DNA of 64,000 bases from Terebella lapidaria. Lineage: Eukaryota; Annelida; Polychaeta; Terebellida; Terebellidae. The position numbers and the translations under genes are program-made. The DNA lies in NCBI GenBank assembly GCA_949152475.1, contig OX424560.1, positions 18,167,106 to 18,231,105 of the forward strand, in the 5' to 3' direction. Under the pieces are notes generated by a model. That model did not search any database. It was not told the DNA's origin and saw only the letters and a list, made by a program, of their open reading frames with translations. Below, in pieces: positions 1 to 11,009 of this stretch; the first letter of the stretch is position 1; each line of letters starts with the position of its first letter.

Positions 1-205
1 TTACATCAGTCATGGTAATGTAGAGGTGTGTAGAGCCCGAGATGCCATGGGAGCGGCACCACGGAACCCGTACACGTGGGCATGTTGCTGGCCGGCGTTA
101 GAGACACGCAACGCTCGTGCTTCGAACACGAAGCGGCCAGAATCAAGAAAGTGTTTAGAAAAGAATCTCCTGCCGCGATCTTTGGGCAAAATCGCCACAT
201 GTGTT
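1..205 (-). repeat. dispersed repeat, copy at window edge
   Basis: Read on the minus strand, this segment matches 13198-13290 and then, without a gap, about 14188-14275 on the plus strand. Shared landmarks are the GGCGATTTTGCC block, the TTTCTAAACACTTTCTTG block and the CAACATGCCCACGTG block. The other copy carries about 0.9 kb of extra DNA between the two halves. No coding capacity is recognised. The element continues off the window. Confidence 0.7.
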
Positions 206-1129
206 TACAGTCCTTGCATTCGTATTTGACAATTCACGTTCTCTCTATCAGCTCCACACATGGGAAATTCATGAAGGTCATCCTGAAAAGTACTTTGATG
301 ACGGCATCAGAGTTGCTAAACTGACTCGTTCCAATTGGATTCAGTCGTCTAATTGAAAAAAAAACATTCCTCGCGCTATTTCACTCTTGCTTGACGTTAT
401 ACTGTCGTGATCTGAGTTATTTCGATTGCTTTGAACCAGGAAATCGATAGCTTGCAATCACCAATGCAATAAAGTCAGTGGTGATAAGACTATTTCCTCC
501 AAACGGTGTAATGGGATTCTGATCTCTCATCAATGAATATGTCTGAACCAAACTGTATGGGAGTCATACTTCTTGAATATAACTATTTATGAGGTAGCCC
601 CAGCAGTGGCTTTCTACTTCCAACCTAGGAATCGGTGGAGCCTAACCGCCCCCATCATTTTCTAGGTTGGAGAGAGCTTCTACCGTGGCTGTTAATGAGG
701 TATGTCCCACCGTATGGGATCATCACAGTGACTCCGACACAACGACGAGGTTGTGAGGAACCCAGATACCTCCTCCATCATTTAGTAGCAGTCGTTTTTG
801 CGACACACATTGTGGAGGGGGGGGGTGTTATCCCTGTAGCATTTGTAGCATTGAGGACTGCAGGGCTGAAGCCATCACCTCCCCGCCAAACGAAAACCAC
901 CCTATGACACCATATGACGTCAGCAAATTGGTACAAAGCATGCTGTCCATCACTTGTACAATCTGAACCCAGATGACATGTACTGTATATTACGTCCCAC
1001 AAATTTTCATCACTGGTATAGACATCAGCCAATGAACATTTGTGTCCCGATATTGCATGATACTGGGGTTTTTGCTATATTATTATTGTTCTGCACCATC
1101 ACTTGCAGAAGTTGAATCTACTGGGCACC
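206..1129. other. upstream non-coding region of the Ig receptor gene
   Basis: No ORF or repeat is recognised here. It should contain the promoter and 5' UTR of the receptor gene starting at 1130. No convincing TATA box or initiator can be chosen by eye. A nine-base G run lies near 819-827. Confidence 0.4.
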
Positions 1130-1184
1130 ATGTCACTGCTGGGTGTAATTTTTGTTCTGGGATTCAACTTCATAGGAACGAAAG
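1130..1184 (+). CDS. Ig receptor exon 1: signal peptide
   Basis: The ATG at 1130 has an A at -3 (CACCATG). It opens MSLLGVIFVLGFNFIGTK, a hydrophobic signal sequence. The donor is AAAG|GTAATT and the exon ends in phase 1. Confidence 0.7.
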
Positions 1185-4100
1185 GTAATTGTGAATGTGA
1201 AACATGAACTGTGATAAAAACATTGATAACAATGTGTTTACATTGTGTTTTGATCATCCTTGACTTGACAAACGCAACAAGATGCGTACTGATGATACTT
1301 GATGATCATTCCTTCAGCTGAGACCTGTGGAGATGAGCTGGTCAGACGCCCGGGGCTCGTGATGACTTCACTCGGGAGCTCGGCCTCCTTCTTTTGGGAG
1401 ACCAGGGACATCAGTGTGTACCGCACGATTGGCTGTGAGATCGGTACTCTACCTGTTATCACATTGAGTCTGCACAACCGCATCCCGTCGCTCTTTTCAA
1501 GTTTGAGAGTCAACGGTGTATTTAGTGGGAACGGATTCGGTTTCGATTTGACAAACGTAGGCGAGTGGGATGCTCAAAATGTCACATGTGAACTTCAACG
1601 TGTGGACGGAACACAATGTGAGGACACGGCTTCCGTCTTCATCTACAGTAAGTGGGACTTTATGATAAAATATGCATGGATATGACGGATATATTGACAT
1701 ATATTTTGGTTATCTACGGACCCAAAATGATATTTGTAATTAACATATGCATGATTTTAGCAAAATTCAAAAGTTATAACAGAATCATGATCATAGTATC
1801 GTACAAACAATATTCTACACAAGGATAATATACAGCGATCGTTTCGACATTTTGTGACAGTGTATCGCACATGCCAAATTTCAGAGAAACCGACAACGCC
1901 GGAAATATACATGCTCAATCCTTCCACTGCGGAGGAGGTCTACACACTGACATGCCAAGCAAACTCCACTTCAATACCCGCCGAGTACCGTCTTCCCATA
2001 CTTTACACTTGGACAACGCCTGTAGACACACAAGCAGTGGATCTAAACTATACAGTGTCCGGGAGATACAATGAGACACTGCTATTGGTCAATCGTGATG
2101 TCACAAAGAGCTACGTCATAGGTGTCACGTGCCGTGCAACCGAGCAAGGGTCCAGTCTCAGCAGCGAGGAGACAGTTTATGTGGCAGTTGAAGCTGCTGC
2201 CTTCGATTGTATGCAATATTTTTTTCAAAACCAATTTTTCGTTAAAAACATCTAATGCAATATAACAAAAGATGTGCTCAGTGATTTTGACGATCACAGT
2301 CCGTCCGAGTTGTCTTTTCTTCCGTTTTGGTGCCCATTTTGTACCGTTTTTGTAAATAAACAAACGAAGTGTATCCATCAAACCCGAATGTGAACAAATG
2401 CTCAAATCGCGCTTAAAAGTCCACATTGAGTACATTTTCAAGTTCGTATGTACATATAGAGTGTAGTTGTGAGAGAATAATCAGTGATATACCATGATAG
2501 GCGTAGAGTTGTTAGTCTATCTCACACTTCTATGCTTTGTTTACATCTGCGTGTGATGGATACAGTTCCTGTATTTACGCGATAACCGCCTGTTCAAATG
2601 AGCAAAATTTCCATGAGAACTGGTTATTTTTATTACATTTGATGTGAGTATGTTTCATTCAGTTAGTTTAGCATTTTGAGTATAAAATATAGTTTTCAAA
2701 AAATTATGACTGGTTTCGAAGGCAGCTGCTTTAATGTTTCAGCTGTTATTTTATTCAGATATCGACTCGAACGCCACATTGTCAAATTCCGAAGACGGAT
2801 TGTTTGATGATACTGGTAAAGTAATTTGAAGGCTTTGCCTGTGATGATACAGCTAATATTTGTGTAAGCTGATTCAATTGTCTTGCATGTGATGATGTAG
2901 GCGATGTGACTAATATACTTACATGTGATGTATTGGCATACATCAGATAGAGTAGGTAATGTATCAACAGAACTTGCATATGATGACACAGATGACGTAC
3001 TCGATAAAATTGCATGTGCATGTATACTTTCTTTTCCTGCATCTCTTTTCTGGCCAAGGAAGTAACCGTCTTAACTGTAATGTATTGGGGGTCAAGTCAC
3101 AATATTAAAGTTTTGTACTAATGCAACCAAACGTCCGAGAAAATCATAAATAAAATATATTCAGAAAAAAATATTCTAATCCTGTATGGATTTGACCCTG
3201 CATGCCTTAATCGGAATGAAAATTATAGACAAATACTTGGTTGAGTCATAAATGCCTGAACAATGAATGCACCATATTATTATGGTTTCTTGTACAAATA
3301 AATTATTACACTGATCTAGCAGGTCATGTACTATGATGTACTTCCTACTCAACACACACGGGATAATCCAACAAATAATATCCAGTAATAATTGGCATGA
3401 CTAAACAGATACAATTTCGAGTTAATATTTCGTTATCTGGTTATTATAAATTTATTTAGATGGATTTATTTATGATACGCTCCAATAATTGGTACCACCA
3501 ATATTTACAATTGCAGGGAAGTACTTCATTATTTATAATAGTAATAATTAATTTCGTGGGAGTGCGAGCAGCACGAAACAGTGACAACGCAATTATATCT
3601 TCGAAATTGTCGTGCATTTTGAAAACTTCCCAAACGGAATTCCAAATTTACGGGTCAAAGCAGGTTGTTTCCAAGATTAGCACATTAATGACAATTGATG
3701 TATTCTAGTGGCATTTCGGAATCAAACACAAGTTAAACACGCTCGGTCTGGCCACAACATGACGATGTGTTCCTTACGACACGTCACTATCACTATCCGT
3801 TCGAAAGTCACAGTACTTGTTGAAGTGTTTTTTTTAAATTCATGTGGCTCATCAATATGCAGATGGAATAGTTGTGACGTCATCTGGGCAAACCTCTCAA
3901 TTAAGTTGCTTTGTGTGTATTTGTCTAGGGCTGAATACAACTTCCTATCACTTATTTTATATCGACTCTAATATGAAAAAGATTTTTTCCCCACTTTTCT
4001 CGCTGTCGTCAACGTATCCATAGGGATATAGCTCATATCATAACCAATCTGACATATCCAAGGTTTATGGTATTTTCTTTTCAACAAAAAAATATAATTT

Positions 4101-7100
4101 GAGTTTTCAATTATATTGAAGATAAACCCGGGTGTTCATGCTCCATCTGGCGGACGAAAACGTCATTATGACGTTTTACGCGGGAATATTGGCGTTGCCT
4201 GGTATACGATAGGCATTTGCCATCGTAATTTTCCCATTGAATCAGGCTTATCCATTCGGATTTCACGGGTTTTTAGAACATGTTGGCATTCCGAGTAACA
4301 AACCATGGTGCCTACTTTAGTACACCATGTACACGAATTTAATCTAGGCCTATCAGCAAACAGCCTCTTAGTGAAATGTAGGCCTACACATTTAGTCGTT
4401 GCAAGTTACTCGTGTAGTATGCGCGATATGTCGAAATGAGTAGGCTATGGTTGCGGGCAGAAAACAAGTGTGGTGGCATACTGATATTTTGCATTAGACT
4501 AGTATAATTTTTCGTTTATCCCATTACAATTGAGCTTCTTATATCCTTCCAAGAAACAAGGAATTACTGCACGACATTCGGGTAACTACTGATACAAGGC
4601 ACGGCGTGTCGATATAAATATGGCTGTGGCCTGACAAAATCGAACTGACATGCAATTCTACAAGAAAACTGCAATAAACTAATTCTACAAGAAAACTGCA
4701 ATAAACTAGTTCACATTTTTAATATGTGACTTTCCGATACGGTATAGATTTATGGACAATACACAGCGCGGACACTTGAATTCCTTTAAAACACGTATCG
4801 TATGTATCATTACAAGACACGACATGCTTGTACATATCTGTCCATGTACAGAAAACAAGCGCAGTGACATGCTCATTTTTCATCATCTATTAATTCTACA
4901 CAACATTTGCAGAAAAGTAATAAATATTCTTCGATTATTTCATTCCTATTTGAATTCTGATAACACATAAGCGACATAAAACCATACGGCTAGTTGAGTT
5001 CCGGCAAGACATACAGAGTACATGTATTTATCGTTGCAACTAACACTGAGCGCAGTATTTTGAAGCCAGTAATCCATACTTTTTCTTTGATGAAAATACA
5101 AACATTTGACAACACGTACTCTACACCAATATTACAAAATTGTCATAACTATTATATATTGATTTTGGTCTTACGGTGGTATTTGTCTCTAATAACTTTT
5201 TTTCTGAACGAAAACACTGCAATTTTTTTTAGCCTACATACAGTAAATATAAGGCTACCTCAAAAATAAGCGTGGTGACATATCATTTTTTTGACATATT
5301 CTGGAAGACACGTTAACATAGTGTCCATGTGCAAAATATCAAAAAAATCTCAGTGTTTTATGTAGGTATCAATCTATTACCACCAATAGTCAGATTTTGA
5401 TGATGCCAATAACAAACCTAATATACAACATTTTGCAATAGAAACAAAGCCCGACCAAACAGTGTATCCAAAGACACACTGGCGTCATCAGGGGCAGACA
5501 GTGTGTTAAATGTAGTTGTTTCTACTGTACACATGATGGAATTAGTATACAACTGCCCAACAACCTATGAAAATAATTTAGAAATCTGAAACAAACCCCA
5601 TGGAATAGATATATGACAAGTACATAAGTACCTAATCACAAGCCAGAAGGCTACTGAGTTGATGGTATCCTCGGGGACAGATTTAACGTCCGCCAGCAGT
5701 GACACCGACTCAGTGGTATGAATGTAGGTATCAATCTATTACCACCAATAGTCAGATTTTGATGATGCCAATAACAAACCTAATATACAACATTTTGCAA
5801 TAGAAACAAAGCCCGACCAAACAGTTTATCCAAAGACACACTGGCGTCATCAGGGGCAGACAGTGTGTTAAATGTAGTTGTTTCTACTGTACACATGATG
5901 GAATTAGTATACAACTGCCCAACAACCTATGAAAATAATTTATATCAAGCAAGAACAGACATAAATCATTATACCTGGTTGCATATCTGCGATAATTAAC
6001 GTTGCAATAACAAGCCTACAAGAACCATGTCTAAAAGTTGAATAGAACTATTTCTTCGAAGGTCCTCAAACATGTATTATTTTTGTCAATTGTCATGAAG
6101 AAATATATTCCGACTATACCAATTGATATGACAGATAATTTAGGATCCCTATGACTGGTATACGGTACATTATATGTGCGATGTGTTCATATATTCGAGA
6201 GTGCTCAGCTGCATAAATCACGTCTTTTTTCAACCTTCGGGACTCATTGGCACACCTTAGTTCTAGATCGATATCTCAGTTATTTCACTGGTGACATATA
6301 ATTTTTTGCACGTCTTTCATTAAGGAACATTATTCTGCATGTATATTTGAAATTTCAGCCAAATCTCAGTGTTTTAATTTTTTCATTGAACACCCGGGTT
6401 TATCTTTAAGTCAATTTATCAATTATTATTTCGATTCATTGAGATAGTAGAGTGATTCATCGATACATTAGGTCAATTCATCGAATATTAACGCAACTTA
6501 TCAAGATATTTAGTGGATTTACTATTATCGAAATATTAGCGTTTTTCATTGAGATTATCAAGATTAAGTAGATTTATCAAGATTTTAAGTTGATTTATCC
6601 AGATGCTGAGTCGACGAATCTTTTTCAATCTCTGTGGACCTTATACGCCTCCATACATCACATCATGGTATTTTCCGCAGATATTCTAGTAACTGTTGGA
6701 GGTGTTCTGTTCCTGGTCATGTTAGTCGGATTGGTCAACCTTGTTGTCTGTCTGATTTGGTGAGTCAACAAACATGGAGCTTTCATGAATTATTTTCATA
6801 TTAAGTTACATGTAGACTTTACTGATAATGAAGTCCAGAGACATATTCTTTTTTTTTTTTAGGAAGAAGAAAAAAATGAAAGAGCAAAGAGCCAAAGCCG
6901 AACAAAATAACTACTCCGTACGTAATAGCACTGTCTACGAACTAGAACCAAATGTTAACAAACTACGGAAGAAATCTCGAAAGTTCAAGCTACGACCACG
7001 TGGCCACACAACTCCTCGCCTCCCGTCGCTACCACAGGAAGCCTCACTGACTGTACCGCCAGGACCCGTGCAACAGGGTGCTCGCGACAGAATTTACCTG

Positions 7101-7526
7101 GATATTGTGTCTTCGGTGGAAATCAACCAGGACCAGGCAAGAACAGCTGCCCTGGACGAGAAGGAGTACCTATTGCCTCAGTCAGGCAGCCCACTGGTCA
7201 ATCGCTGTCAGGACGTCAAGGATGCTGATTATGTCCAGCAGGAGGTTCTTCCTGGCGGTGCTGATGAAGATGGAATGGTCTCCCAACCTATAAGTGATGA
7301 TCCATCGAAAAGCTTTCAACCTTGGGGGAAATGTGGAGGTCCAGATGTGGGAGAGCATACACTTTGTAGTGCAGTGATCACGGGGGAAACGAGGAAGAAG
7401 GCAGCAGATCCAGACAGCTCCACTGGTGGTATTTACTTGATCACAGACTCTGATAGATTCGATGAGAGAGATCTGGAATACGTCAACGGAAGACTGAGAA
7501 GGCTTGAGGTATATGAAGCAGACTAA
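1130..7526 (+). CDS. two-Ig-domain, single-pass membrane receptor with a tyrosine-rich tail (six-exon model)
   Basis: Model: join(1130..1184, 1318..1647, 1885..2208, 2759..2815, 6681..6759, 6863..7526), 502 residues. A signal peptide (about 1-18) is followed by two Ig-like domains (about 19-128 and 129-232), a short acidic stalk, a transmembrane helix (about 256-282), a Lys-rich stop-transfer and a ~220-residue tail. The phases (1-1-1-1-2) keep one frame throughout, and phase-1 Ig exons are typical of IgSF genes. The tail has eight tyrosines in contexts such as YLDI, YVQQ and YVNG, the last two resembling STAT- and Grb2-type SH2 ligands. None is a strict ITIM or ITAM. The weak point is the 3' edge of the second Ig exon, which lies inside a MITE. 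No named family is recognised; a surface adhesion or immune-type receptor is inferred. Confidence 0.72.
1318..1647 (+). CDS. Ig receptor exon 2: first Ig-like domain
   Basis: A CCTTCAG acceptor and a CTACA|GTAAGT donor bound 330 nt, phase 1 to phase 1. The domain of about 110 residues has Cys near both ends, including an F-strand-like NVTCEL. Its length fits a V-type fold, though the family is not recognised. Confidence 0.7.
1885..2208 (+). CDS. Ig receptor exon 3: second Ig-like domain, 3' edge inside a MITE
   Basis: The acceptor is AATTTCAG. The Cys-Trp-Cys pattern of an Ig C2/I-type domain is clear: YTLTCQA, YTWTTP, IGVTCRATEQG, ending ETVYVAVE. No GT donor is seen at the domain boundary (2193). 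The MITE body starts at 2192. The first phase-1 GT is GATT|GTATGC at 2209, inside the MITE. Without splicing, the frame stops at 2255. The acceptor is well supported; the 3' boundary is tentative. Confidence 0.6.
2192..2730 (-). mobile_element. 539-bp TTAA-type MITE, copy 1
   Basis: The terminal inverted repeats are related (AGCTGCTGCCTTCGA on the left; the reverse complement of the right end begins AGCAGCTGCCTTCGAA). The element is flanked by TTGA (2188-2191) and TTAA (2731-2734). It is homologous along its length to 14786-15330 in the opposite orientation. The size and TTAA target resemble non-autonomous piggyBac-like elements; no transposase is present. ORFs inside (for example 2082-2441 minus) have partial counterparts in copy 2 but look incidental. 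Confidence 0.8.
2759..2815 (+). CDS. Ig receptor exon 4: acidic stalk
   Basis: The TTATTCAG acceptor and ACTG|GTAAAG donor bound 57 nt, phase 1 to 1, encoding about 19 Ser/Asn/Asp-rich residues (IDSNATLSNSEDGLFDD) just before the membrane segment. It is short and so less certain than its neighbours. Confidence 0.5.
2816..4119. other. intron of the Ig receptor gene, no further exon seen
   Basis: AT-rich sequence with no long ORF in a compatible phase and no obvious terminal inverted repeats. A cluster of CATGTGATGAT-like words lies at about 2830-3000. Confidence 0.4.
4646..4711. repeat. short tandem duplication (two ~30-bp units)
   Basis: ATTCTACAAGAAAACTGCAA occurs twice in succession, each copy followed by TAAACTA. 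Confidence 0.75.
5361..5945 (+). repeat. R-I-R element: ~222-bp direct terminal repeats around a ~140-bp core
   Basis: The block starting TGTAGGTATCAATC at 5361 recurs almost identically at 5723 (offset 362 bp); both copies end near AAAATAATTTA. The same repeat-core-repeat order, on the minus strand, is found at about 43206-43716. There is no coding sequence, primer-binding site or polypurine tract. It resembles a miniature terminal-repeat element or a 1.6-copy satellite unit. Confidence 0.75.
6681..6759 (+). CDS. Ig receptor exon 5: transmembrane segment
   Basis: The TTTTCCGCAG acceptor and ATTTG|GTGAGT donor bound 79 nt, phase 1 to 2, encoding ILVTVGGVLFLVMLVGLV and a few more hydrophobic residues. 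This is a clear single membrane-spanning helix. Confidence 0.75.
6863..7526 (+). CDS. Ig receptor exon 6: cytoplasmic tail and stop
   Basis: A polypyrimidine tract and TTTTAG acceptor precede KKKKMKEQ, a basic stop-transfer. The tail is about 220 residues with proline-containing stretches (RLPSLPQ, VPPGPV) and eight tyrosines: NYSV, VYEL, IYLD, EYLL, DYVQQ, IYLI, EYVNG and VYEA. It ends at TAA 7524-7526. It is the longest coding block of the gene. The ORF extends upstream of the acceptor only through the poly-T tract. Confidence 0.75.
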
Positions 7527-8040
7527 GAGAACATCACCACGATGGGCGGTGGCGGCGACCATGAGGAGAGCAGGAATCAACATCAACCTCGACAGGGTGT
7601 CCACTGAAGTCAAAGACTTGGTGGAAACGAAAGCTACAAAGGATGAAATTGGAACTAGCCCACTGTGAACCCTAGACCGAGTTTTCCGTCGTTGACAATA
7701 CATGTAACTGGTTCTATCGGGTAATTATTCTCGTGAGTGTAAATGTATCATGCACACTTACAATGTTGATATATGATGTGAATGCATTTTTTTGCTGACC
7801 CCATGTCATGAGAGAACCTTTGTACTGCTGTATATAATGTGGTTTATCACTGGTATGCTCAAATTTGAACGAACTATTTTTATGTGAATTTGAACAAAGT
7901 ATTTTTTTATGTGAACTGAATGTAACAACAATGATGTCAATTGTTCTGTAAATTCCACCTTCCTTCACTGGTATTTATGTATATTCATTGTAATGTATTT
8001 ATTGTATAAGTTTATTGAATTAAATTATCCCTGTGTTATC
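7527..8040 (+). other. 3' UTR of the Ig receptor gene
   Basis: AT-rich non-coding sequence after the stop. An ATTAAA-type poly(A) signal occurs in GAATTAAATTATCC near 8017-8030, before GT-rich sequence. ORFs on the opposite strand here mirror the receptor exon or are incidental. Confidence 0.5.
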
Positions 8041-8259
8041 ATGTGTTACCGGTCCGTAGGCCTATGTACGCTGATCGGACGTTGAAGACGCGCTAGAATT
8101 TTGTTTTAATTTCCCGAGTTATATCTCAATATCATCGACTTATAACTCCACCGCTCGGTCCATAATATTTTAATTCACCTCGCGCTCAGTGTACAGTATA
8201 TCTATTATGATTACAACATGTTTCGTTGTATGCCTAACACTTCTGCAGTTGAATTCAGC

Positions 8260-8400
8260 TCTCAATCCACTAAAGAGCTCTCACAAATTAAGTAAGTTAG
8301 CTATTCTTTGTGATCGTTCGAGATTTACCATGTGCTATACGTAAAACTAAGGTCAAACAATTATTGTGGTGTTATTGTCGTGCACACGCGTTAGCCGCTT
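8260..8400 (+). repeat. dispersed ~130-bp repeat, copy 1
   Basis: It resembles 15345-15485 in the same orientation; both contain CAAACAATWATTGTGGTGTT and a CACCATG/TACCATG-GCTATACGT block. The function is unknown. Confidence 0.6.
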
Positions 8401-10479
8401 GGTGGGCTTGGTCATACCACTGAAATGTAGATCTAGTCTTTCCTACATTTTTAGTATGGTCATACGTGGATCGAATTTGGGCAATGTTCGACTATTTATA
8501 CTAGTTCGATTTCCGCCTCAGACACCCTAGTATCGGGAACTTGAGGAGATTGACCTCTATACTAGGAAACCAGCTTGGTCTTTTGCAAACCCATCCCCTG
8601 GCCACACCATGAGTAGGGCTACTGTATTGGTGGGCCTACTCATGGTGGTCGCAATGGCCAAGCTATGGAGTGGTTGTACTGAGTGTGTGGTTATCAAATT
8701 GAACGGACGATTTAATATCTTGAACGAACGATTTAATTAATTCAGCAAACCGATTACTTTTTCCCCATGTCCTAATAGGGTGGGTTATTGGCTTCTATCC
8801 GCCAAGCATTCTTTTTCCTCAGGCTGATTTCTTTGCATGCAATATAAAAGGTAGGCCCATTCTTTACACGAAAACAATATTTCTTCACGCTTTACACGAA
8901 AACAATGTTCTTTACTGGAAATCAATGTTCTTTATGCGGGAATAATATTCGTTACGTGCAAACAATACTTCTTCACGGAAGAAACATTCTTTATGAATAA
9001 TTATAACATACATGGTCAATCTCTGCTTATACACAGTAGTTTGATGAGGATAGACTTTGTCAGACAACCAATGCCTTGTTAGCATTCTAGCATTGATATA
9101 CATTCAACCGGGCATTCGATTTGATCGAAAGCCCTAGGGCTTTTCGATCCCATCGAAAGCCCTCCTGGATTTGTTTACGCCGTTCCGTTTACCTCCCTCC
9201 TAAATCCAGAATATTTTGTAAACCATACTGAAAACAGAATATTTCAAATATTTTTTCAATGTAAGTAGATCTATATAGTATAGACTGGGCAGAATGATTG
9301 AGAATCAATAAAAAATATAATTTATTTTAAAAAATTAAGGGTTTTATACAGTTTTGCAGTGAACAAGTAAGCAAAATCACTGTGACACACATGACACAAC
9401 AGTCACTATGTACTTTTCCATCCTGAGATTTTGGCTAGACATGTGTTTTTAACCTTGTGTTATATATTTGCAAGGAGTCCGTACTGTACACTGTCACAAA
9501 ACATTGGTGATTCCCGTGCCGATTGTCAACGGGCCAAGTCAAGGTATGGAGCAAGCAGGCTGATCACTTGTCATGCTGCCACAGCCTGCCAGCGCTGATG
9601 ATCTTGTCCTGAAATGTCTGAATTGCGGATGAAGATTTATAACTGGACTTCCTGAGATGTCTACAACAACAATTGTTGGGACTCCCAAGACGACGAGGAA
9701 GTCGTAGCTCGGGTCCATGTTGCAAGCAGATCCGCCTGGAGATCCGCGCGCTGACCTAGAAAGAGAAAATCGATCCATAAATATCATGGCGACGTAACTA
9801 CTGTTAGGTGTACGATTCGACATGCATGCGGAAATGTATATAATTTGCGGCGCCAGTTCGAACAAAATAATCTCTGTTTCATATACACTAATCGAAGAAT
9901 AAAATCTACATAATGTCTTCTCAAGAATACTAACCTCATATGTGTTTATCATCTGTAGAAGCCCAGTTTTTAAAACTTTTTAGCCGTCTTCGAAGTTCGA
10001 GTATCATACCGGCCATCGCCATCGGCCAGTATTGGCGCGGACCCGACATCATTTGTTGCACACGCATGCAACAAATGTCACGCAAAATATACATGATCCC
10101 TCCGATTTCCAGTGGAACTAAAACACTTTGAACATGTCCGTACACTCTATTTCCTCTTGGTGTATACAGAACCGCATGACAGCTCGTATTTTTGCTGAAT
10201 TTCGACTGTAAATATCCACATGATGAAAAGCGATCCCTCAATGCTGCATTGCCAGGCGGCAGGGGGAGTCAAATGGAACAGCTGCATCTTGACGGTCGAT
10301 CAATAATTCTACGTTATTACGTTTTCTGGCCAGCGGTCCGGCTCTGGGGCGGTCATGCTGATCGTAGCGGAGAATTCAACGATTTTTTGGTTCTTCTTTG
10401 GGTATTTCTGCCCAAAATCGGTTGTATTTTCTTCTTCTCTTTGTTTTGTCAGGCATAAAATCAAGAAGGAGTGGTTTAT
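8401..10479. other. non-coding stretch, no supported gene
   Basis: About 8866-9000 carries scattered TTCTTTAC-CGGAAACAATATT units related to the array at 11010. A minus-strand ORF at 9539-9952 has a possible splice acceptor near 9755, but no domain is recognised and no partner exon is found. The rest shows nothing I can support. Confidence 0.4.
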
Positions 10480-10664
10480 GTTATAATAGGGATTAATCCT
10501 GCGTTCTCGGGCATTGCAGTCCTACAAACAATCTCGGGTAAAATGACTATGTCAAAAGCCCTCCGTCGCTTCGCTCCGTCGGGCTATTGACGTTGTCATT
10601 TTCCCCTCGATTGTTTGTAGGACTGCAATGCCCTCGAAAGCAGGCTCAATCCCTAAATTCTAAC
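10480..10664. repeat. foldback element A (~70-bp arms)
   Basis: GGGCATTGCAGTCCTACAAA on the left pairs with TTTGTAGGACTGCAATGCCC on the right, and the arms extend outwards with mismatches to GTTATAAT and ATTCTAAC. The centre holds a nested hairpin, CCGTCGCTTCGCTCCGTCGG. Confidence 0.8.
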
Positions 10665-10860
10665 ACGGTGACATCACAGCGCTCTTAGCATTTCAGTCAT
10701 TTCAAAAGGTGTTATAATATCAGTTGATATACGGCCCTAGGGCCTATATCAGATTTACGTTTCCAGGAGCAACGGCGTACAAAAACGTCACGACCGCAAC
10801 AAACATATGTAGCCATGGTAATGTTTGTTTGCTCACAATCATTCACCATGTTAGAATAGA

Positions 10861-11007
10861 AATAATGTATAGATTTGTCGTAATTGTCTGCAAAATAAAC
10901 TTCTCGGGACAGGTAATATAGCCCTCGACGCCTTCGGCGTCTCGGGACCATATCACCTTGCCCTCGAAGTTTATTGTGCGACAATTCCTCCAAATCTATA
11001 CATTATT
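10861..11007. repeat. foldback element B (~60-bp arms)
   Basis: AATAATGTATAGATTTG pairs with CAAATCTATACATTATT, and AATAAACTTCTCGGG with CCCTCGAAGTTTATT. The nested centre is GACGCCTTCGGCGTC. It has the same layout as element A: CTCGGG/CCCTCGA in the arms and a TTCG-loop hairpin at the middle. Confidence 0.8.
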
Positions 11008-11009
11008 CC

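Larger units (their letters stand above)
4120..6405. mobile_element. 2.3-kb non-autonomous DNA element with TIRs
   Basis: AAGATAAACCCGGGTGTTC at 4119-4137 is the exact reverse complement of 6388-6406. The body 4120-6405 is flanked by TTGA on the left and TTAA on the right. There is no transposase ORF. Internally it carries loosely repeated motifs (a GTGGTGACATA-like word near 4470, 4855, 5270 and 6285) and the R-I-R element at 5361-5945. Confidence 0.65.

Noticed and set aside
2082..2441. 119-codon minus ORF shared with 15087-15335
   Set aside because: The shared peptide (MYSMWTFKRDLSIC...) comes from the two MITE copies; it runs past the MITE edge in copy 1 and stops early in copy 2, so it looks incidental.
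5361..5945. LTR retrotransposon
   Set aside because: Direct terminal repeats exist, but there is no primer-binding site, polypurine tract or coding sequence; reported only as an R-I-R repeat.
7182..7703. 173-codon minus-strand ORF
   Set aside because: It lies opposite the receptor tail exon and its 3' UTR; no domain, and the plus-strand reading has splice-site support.
9539..9952. Possible exon on the minus strand (acceptor near 9755)
   Set aside because: No recognisable domain, no partner exon in phase, and frames on either side are equally plausible.
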